DNA from: Epiperipatus broadwayi | Lineage: Eukaryota > Onychophora > Udeonychophora > Euonychophora > Peripatidae | DNA length: 64,000 nt | Direction of reading: 5' to 3' | Assembly: GCA_028023455.1 (NCBI GenBank) | Contig: JAQFVV010012435.1 | Span: forward strand, 3,348,001 to 3,412,000 | Part shown: piece after piece, positions 57,295 through 64,000 of the stretch | Layout of the letters: each line of letters starts with the position of its first letter | How positions within the stretch are numbered: the stretch's first letter is position 1 | Made by a program: the position numbers and the translations under genes | Notes under the pieces: model-generated | Database searches by the model: none | What the model was told of the DNA's origin: nothing | Seen by the model: only the letters and a program-made list of their open reading frames with translations

Positions 57295-59340
57295 ACTTGT
57301 CTTGATTTAGAGGTAACCTGCATATAACTTGGAGAAAGAAACAATTCACATTTCACTGAGACATATTGAGTGTATATAAATATAATACAATAAATATAAT
57401 GTTATTTTAAATATATGTATATACTTTATGGTTTTGATTAATTAAACCAAACACTGGTAAAAAACACTTCAGCACCCATATTTATGTCTCTAGTAATCAC
57501 TTATAAAAATTGTGGCACCTTAACTCTAAAAAAAAAAAAGATAGTAAAAAATTAAAAGTTTAAGATGAGTTTTGAGATGACTATAAAAATCAAACCATAA
57601 AACACAAAATTTCTTACCGGTTTATAAAATATTTTATTATTTTCCTTTTGATAATGTTTAAACCAACAAACATTTCTCATAATGAATGCAATACTTTCAT
57701 ATATTTTTTATAATATAGACAAAACATACGTTTGCCACAAAAAGCATGATCATGGTTATCAATCTTGCTTTTATATACTTTATATGCTTAACTCAATAAA
57801 TATGTTCTAATAGAATGATAAAATTTAATATCATTATGAAGTTAAAGAAATGCTTACTCTTATGATGTTTACATTATATTTTTAAGATGTCTTTAAACAT
57901 TTAGTGTTGTTAAGTAGTTGCTTCATGTGATTTAGTGCAGTTTTAGAGTAATGTGTTCTGGAGGTCAACGCTTATCGGTCACATATTTCTGTCTCTCCGT
58001 GATTAATGTTTACATTTAAATTTTATTTGATAAATTTAAGAGAATAACAATTGCAAATGTTAGCTTAGTGAAATAATTGCATCACTATGGTTATATATCT
58101 TAGCTTTTAAAATATTAAATACCACACCAATGTATTGAAGTCCATGTTGCTCTTTTATAACCAATTCTTTCTATCTAAAGAATAATCAAGATTAGTAAAC
58201 TGATTCACTTTTACATCTGTCGATTATCTTATTATTAAAAAATTGCAGAACATTTTTCGTTTATCATTAGACTACAAAAAAGTAGTGTTTTTAAAGATTG
58301 ATAACTAAATCACAACATTTATTATTATTTTTTGAGTACTGGCATGCCTCATCTGTTGTCTTTCATACATGAGGTTGACCAATCATACAATTAATGTCAG
58401 AAAAGAATACACTTTCATCGTTGGGGATGAATCTAGTTTACCAGTATTTTATTTTACATTAAAGGATATAATATAAAGTTTTATTAGCATATATATTAAA
58501 TCTCTTAACCAATAATGACGAGAATCAAAAGAGAAGAGTAAAAATTTAAATATAATAACTGATCACAATGAATCAACAAGTCTAATTTTATATGTTTTTT
58601 ATAAAACTATTATGTGCTTTGAAAGAAAAATTGTTTTGTTAAACTCTGTTAACTTATTGAAGAAATAGAACAGACAAACATTTCTTTTGAGCTTTTAATA
58701 TATCTAACCAAAATAGTGCTATATACAAAGTTTCTTATATAATAAGTCTAAGAAATTTTTATTTACATGTGAATATTTGAGTATAAATACACATAGTGAC
58801 TTTTTTTTTTTTTACCGTGCAGAGGTGTATCTGTCTGCCATTTCTATGGCCTGGGATTTAAATCCAGGCCAAGTGAAATTTTTTTTCCAAAAGCTTAGAA
58901 ATTTTTTCTCCAGTGGTTTATTTACAACCAGATCAACTAACTACCTGACATTGATCAGTAAATGAATATCTAACTATCTATATCTAGAAAATAAAAGAAG
59001 AGAAAAACCTCACAAACTTTCACTGACCATCAATTTCTAAGCTTTATGGATACTGACTTCTCTTCTCTATTGCTGTAAAGGCCTCTACCCAACAACCGAT
59101 CATTTATTGAAAAAGCTATTTTATTTTTTAACGATATATATATCAATTAAGAGATAAAAAATTGTAATACAATTTTTTTGTTGGTGAAGCTAATTATTCC
59201 ATTTTCTATGATATAATAATTTTAAACAACATTCTTTTATTTAATATGATTTTACAAGATATGTTATCCAATAAGAATAATCAATTGTAAAATAAATGTT
59301 AACAAATTTAACCAATTAATTAGTTATTTAAAATTAGCAA
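57295..59340. other. AT-rich stretch, no gene recognised
   Basis: At 58800-58880 a tRNA-like or exon-like patch (ccatttctatggcctgggat ... ttaaatccagg) is too weak to call. Confidence 0.45.
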
Positions 59341-59344
59341 TTAA

Positions 59345-59640
59345 AAAAGATTTCAACACAGACTTCCAAGCTTCCTTCAGTCATCCGCTCCATCTTATAT
59401 AACTGATACACATGACCACATACATATGAAAAAAAATAAATGATCTCCAATGCACATATTTCATGCTGAAACATTTGTCAGTTGATCTGGACCATCATCT
59501 CCTACACATGTGTAAATTTAATGCTTGATTTTTATTAAGATAACAAATCTTCAAACTTTAAGGGACAAAATTCAATCCTCTTCACTCTCCACCTATTCAT
59601 TTCATTGAAAATCTGATGATGGAATGCTCAGGCTGGTGTG
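59345..59640 (+). repeat. Interspersed repeat family C, copy 4 (left arm of an inverted pair)
   Basis: aataaatgatctccaatgca, gatctggaccatcatctcct, caaatcttcaaactttaagg, ttgaaaatctgatgatggaa are present in family order. Confidence 0.65.
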
Positions 59641-59759
59641 ACAAATATTACATATTCAGCCTGTATTCTACCATTTCTTTTCTGTGTATTAAAATGGACA
59701 TATTAAGGTCCTACATATGAGGGGTCAGATTGACTTAAAAGTCAATATAGATATGACAA

Positions 59760-59903
59760 CTTTAATAACACAAACAAGAGATTTGAGCATTCCATCATCA
59801 GATTTTGAATGATATGGATGGATGAAGAACTGGAAAGTGAATAGGATTGAAGCTGGTTATTTTAAAATTGAAGATTTTCTATATTAATATAACCCAAGCA
59901 CTG

Positions 59904-59983
<80 letters not shown>

Positions 59984-60020
59984 TGATACAAAAACCAACT
60001 GATGAGGGTGGCTGGCTCAG
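59760..60020 (-). repeat. Interspersed repeat family C, copy 5 (right arm), split by (AT)n
   Basis: The inverse of copy 4: gagcattccatcatcagatt, gaagattttctatattaata, gagatgatacaaaaaccaac. A long (AT)n tract interrupts it. Confidence 0.65.
59904..59980. repeat. (AT)n microsatellite
   Basis: About 38 uninterrupted AT units inside repeat C. Confidence 0.95.
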
Positions 60021-60024
60021 TAAA

Positions 60025-61120
60025 CAATTTAGAATAATTCATATGCAAGCAGAATTTTTTTTATTTATATATAATTTTACATTATACACATGCATACAAA
60101 CACATATACAGAAGACAAACATATTTCTTAATAATAGAAATTATTCAGAATTTTTGCAGGTGTGGCAATAATGATTTTCAAAAACAAATTGAAATCATTA
60201 ATTTTTAATACCTTACACATTATTTTTTCATCATTTTTTAATTAGTTAAATATATGTAGAAATTTGTTAATATGTAATTTTATAATCAAGCTTTATTATT
60301 ATTTAAAAAAAAGATTGGTTATGATTTAAAAACATAACCTTAATAAATTAAAAAAAAGGGATTATATAAATTATTCAAAAATAAAATTACAAAAAAACAA
60401 GCAATTTTTTAAAAAATATATATAAACAAAACTTTATCATAACATGATGATAATTGTTTCAAATTAAGGATTAAGCTAGGATTATTGTTGGATTGTACAG
60501 TGAAACTGTGAACTTTGCTATATATTTTTTCAAACCACTCTCATATTCAAATGTATAGAATGTCTAATAGCTTGTTTTTTGTTGATAAACATTGATTAGG
60601 ATTAAATAAGTATTGATAAACATTGATTAGGATTAAATAAGTATTGTTTATTGAACTGTAAGACAAGATTATAGCATAAAATTAAAAAAAATAATAATAT
60701 AGTTAATAATAAATTGAAGGAGCACATTTACATATATTTTATTAATATTTACTCATTCATGTATTCACTGTAGCGATAAAAATAAGAAGTAAAAAAAACA
60801 TCTAATGATCGTATTTTTATTTTTAAAATAAAGTAAATAACAAAATGTCAATTTTTCATTGCTATTAAATACATTGTTGGCAATTTTTTTTCTCATTCAC
60901 TTTTTTTCTGTTAGAAAAACATAGTAGTAAACTTGTTAATGAGAAATTAGCATCTTTCTAATTATTTTGATATTTTGAAATCAGTATCAGCATTTAGTAT
61001 GTTCTAAAAATTTTAATACTCTAAGAATTGAGCTTAGAAAATATTTTATTATGCAAAGTACAGTACATTGAATTTAGAAAAGATTAGCATGAAGTGAAGA
61101 AATTTTATCAATATATTGTA
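60025..61120. other. AT-rich stretch, no gene recognised
   Basis: A 32-bp direct duplication (acattgattaggattaaataagtattg at 60588-60648) is the only structure noted. Confidence 0.45.
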
Positions 61121-61125
61121 TTGGG

Positions 61126-61830
61126 CATATATGCCGTTACATTATTATTTTAAAAAATTGAGATATTGAAAAGTTCGCATTCAAAAACTTTTTTTTTTTA
61201 AAGACATAAAAATTGAAAATTAATTCTATCTTAAACTCATATATATATAAAATCGCACAGATGAAAAAAATTATTAAAATAAAACTTTATTTTAAAAGCA
61301 AAAACTTAAAAAGATTTAGAGATAAAAATATATCTTTTAAGTTTGCAAAATAATTTAATTAATTCTATTGTATAAAATGGAAATGATTATTTTAATTAGT
61401 AAAAGTAAACTAGCACTTGGGCATTTCAAAATGCATAAGCAAAGGTCAGATAGGATAGTAAAAGCAATATGAACAGAATGGCCAATGAAAGAAATCCATT
61501 GGGGAATCGGACCTCAATGGAAGGATCATCATCATCGATGATGTAAATGTCCATTGGATCCGAAAGTTTACATATAAAAGAAAAAGTTTGAAAATAAATT
61601 TTTAGTGAGTGAAGAAAATTTAAGAGAAGATGGAGATGTATTAAGCCGGAGAATTGGAGGTGAAGGGATTGAAAGACGCAGTTTCATTTCCTTCAGTTGT
61701 TAAAAAAAAATGAAACACTACTTTTCCTATATTGAGGACCTTAACGCTGGATTCCAAATGGCAAGCAACTGTAAAGGATGAACTTTTCTAAAACAGTAAG
61801 AACTATATAACTAATGAACATTTCTAAAAC
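61126..61830 (+). repeat. LTR-like repeat (family L), copy 2
   Basis: Blocks shared in order with 62631-63330: gttacatta, aaagttcgca, tcgcacaga, a block aaatggaaatgatt, a GC-richer part, then a TATA-like acatataaaagaaa (61570-61583). The order (AT-rich U3, TATA, GC-richer R/U5) resembles an LTR, but no matching pair or coding region is present. Confidence 0.5.
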
Positions 61831-61834
61831 TGTA

Positions 61835-62600
61835 AGAACTTTATGAACTCTAATGAATATTAATTTGGAAACAATAGGAACTCCAAATTCTAAACCTTTC
61901 AGTAAATAATACAAATAGAATCCTATCTGACCAACGTAAATGAATAATAATAATGCTAAATTTTATATATATATGTGCGTAAATAAATGTTTGTGTGATA
62001 ACTACTGGCAGTGGCTTATTTTATTCTTTTTTTTTAACATTAAAAATATTCTTATATAAGAATGTATAAAATATAAGTCTCTGCCATTCCACTGAGCTAG
62101 TGACATTGGGCTAATGGTCGGAATAAAATATATACAAATTTTTTTTTCTTAACTTACATATCTGCCTACTATATAAATTTTCTAGATTCAAATGCCTAGA
62201 TGGCGCCCTTGTAGAGCAGATATGGTAAGATACTGTTTTTCAGACCGTTATAATATGTAATCATGTATGGCATCAATATAAGAAAAAATTGCTACCGAAT
62301 ATCATAATATTTGTGAATTTTAATGGACTTTTTTATATTTTTGTTTGGATAGCATATACTTGAAGTCTTGTAGTTAAATGCAACATACACTCCATTGTAT
62401 GTTAAAAAAATAAATAAATCACTTGCATGCAGGTTTTTTTTTTTGCAAACTTTAAGATTTAATTCGTTAAATCTAATTAACTTTTAATATTTACTTGTAA
62501 TTTAAACATAAAATTAATTATATTAAGTTTCTTTATTTCACAGTATGTCTTAACAAAAAATTTACTGGTTAAACCTGATTGCAGAACCATCTCTAAGTCA
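61835..62600. other. AT-rich stretch, no gene recognised
   Basis: No supported feature. Confidence 0.45.
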
Positions 62601-62630
62601 ACATGGGTGTTAGGTATATATATATTGTAA

Positions 62631-63330
62631 CGATATATAAATATGTCGTTACATTAATTTAAAATAAAAACTTAAAAGTTCGCAAATAAAAGTAAAACAC
62701 TAAACGCTAAAATTAAAATGTTTGTTAAACGTATATACATTCGCACAGAGGCCAAACTTTAAAAATATTTTTTTTTAAAAAAAACAAATAAGTATTTGAA
62801 CGTACTTTTTTATAAAAAAGTACAAGATTTAAAAATAAAAACAGGTATTAATTAATGTAATCTGTAAATGGAAATGATTGTTTATAAATTGTTTGAAAAG
62901 CAAGCTAGCTTCGGGCTCTTGTATAATTAAAATGATCTGATGAAAGATAGATAAGAAAATAAAAAGAAATTAGCTTGACCAATGGAAGCACTAAGCCTTG
63001 GCTCAGACCCTAACGAAAGTGATGGATTAGTGACGTTTTGTTGATTGAATCCGTGTGGATAATATAAAAAGAGAAATACAGTTTTTTCGGACAGTTCCAG
63101 CGTTGTGTGTTTGAGAGTTGTGGTAGGATGCACATACCACACTCTCTATTTAAAAGAAAAAGGAAAAGACTGTGATACCTTGAACCAGCTATTGCCATCT
63201 CCAGAACATTATCTTCCAATGGAGGCATCGCGGGAATTAAAAGCAGAAACCTGGACTCTTCTACCGTGAGCTATGAACTTTACAAATTAACAACAACAAA
63301 AAAGTAATTAAGAACTTTCGTCATTGATTT
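62631..63330 (+). repeat. LTR-like repeat (family L), copy 3
   Basis: The same block order as copy 2, with a TATA-like ggataatataaaaagaga (63057-63074) and a GC-richer downstream part to about 63270. It may be a solo LTR or the 5' end of an element that continues to the right. Confidence 0.5.
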
Positions 63331-63334
63331 TTTT

Positions 63335-64000
63335 AAAAAGATTCAGCTAATTTAAATTTTAAAATGAACTCTTATTTGATTTTCAAATTAATAATTGATT
63401 GTTTAAATTTATATAGTTAAGTTTTGCTAAAATCATTTCCATTTTATTATTTTTATTTGTAGTAATATTTATTGTAGAAATTATTAAATGCATTACATTT
63501 AAGTTGGGTATAGACGTTGCATAGATTCTTTAGCGGTTGATTATGTTGTGGTTTTCACATTCGATTAGAATATATGGGTCAATGATATCACTGCGGCATC
63601 TTACGATGAATGCTAATGGGATTTTTATATTCCCTATGCAAGTGATGTTTATCGATGACTTTGTATTTTGATCAGTTGTGTTTAATTTGGAATGTTTTTG
63701 ACCATGGAATCTGTGCAGCTGATCTATACTCAACATTTTAAAAGCAAATTTATAAAATTCATTTGTGTGAACGTATCTAAATGTTAAATTTAAGTCGGGC
63801 GTGAATGGCTATATAGTTTTGTAAAGTTATATTAAGGGAGGGTAATCTTAGGTTATTCGTTTCGTAGTTGAATTGGCTCAATGGATTTGATATATTTGTG
63901 TAATTAGTAGATGTAGTATGAGATCCGCTTCGGGCAGGATTGCATATATATGCCACACACCTTCTGTTTGCCTATGGATGGGTTTGTAAGTCGGCAGAAG
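63335..64000. other. Unclassified right edge of the window
   Basis: If copy 3 of family L is a 5' LTR, this would be its leader. A 68-codon minus-strand frame (63736-63530) has a balanced composition but no motif that I recognise. Confidence 0.3.

Noticed and set aside
63530-63736. Gene on the minus strand at the right edge
   Set aside because: Balanced composition but no recognised motif, no splice sites that I trust, and next to an LTR-like repeat; left as unclassified.

Overview
The window is AT-rich, intron-dense or gene-poor animal DNA. There are no long unbroken host genes, no operons and no ribosome binding sites. It is packed with eukaryotic mobile elements: an L1/Tx1-like LINE with an APE endonuclease, RTE and CR1/Jockey-like LINE remnants, a Ty3/gypsy element, Penelope-like (GIY-YIG) elements, hAT and mariner remnants, tRNA-derived SINEs and long (ATT)n and (AT)n microsatellites. 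This combination, together with repeats carrying hammerhead-ribozyme cores, fits an invertebrate animal. A mollusc, possibly a cephalopod, is a guess and not shown. All protein calls below are from reading translated motifs by eye.

Layout. 1-13.4 kb: mostly unclassified AT-rich DNA with scattered repeats, namely a Penelope-like remnant with long inverted arms (3.9-4.8 kb), tRNA-derived SINEs (4.9, 7.9, 8.2-8.45 kb), a foldback hairpin (6.35-6.54 kb) and a CR1/Jockey-like 3' end (11.4-12.15 kb). 13.4-26.7 kb: one old LINE on the minus strand. It is interrupted inside its ORF1 by a 5.3-kb gypsy element (20863-26187, target duplication ATTTC) and by a second, unidentified insertion of about 2.45 kb (roughly 17688-20135). 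Its 3' tail runs into a 200-bp (ATT)n tract. 26.9-29.6 kb: trinucleotide minisatellite and two further decayed LINE fragments. 30.3-35.8 kb: several copies of a repeat (called R here) that carries a hammerhead ribozyme core, one of them a 456-bp-period tandem, plus a palindromic Penelope-like 3' end split by a SINE. 37-50 kb: mariner, RTE, SINE and hAT remnants and one possible host exon (44873-45012). 50.3-52.1 kb: a 1.86-kb foldback DNA transposon. 52-64 kb: AT-rich DNA with LTR-like repeats, an RTE 3' end, (AT)n tracts and a large inverted repeat.

The most interesting theme is that several unrelated-looking repeat families (R, two Penelope-like elements, SINE family A and perhaps family C) end in the same kind of structure: a short hairpin followed by GAAA(C). 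In R this forms a near-complete hammerhead ribozyme with a two-nucleotide stem III region. No single R copy seen here is fully intact, but the copies complement each other.
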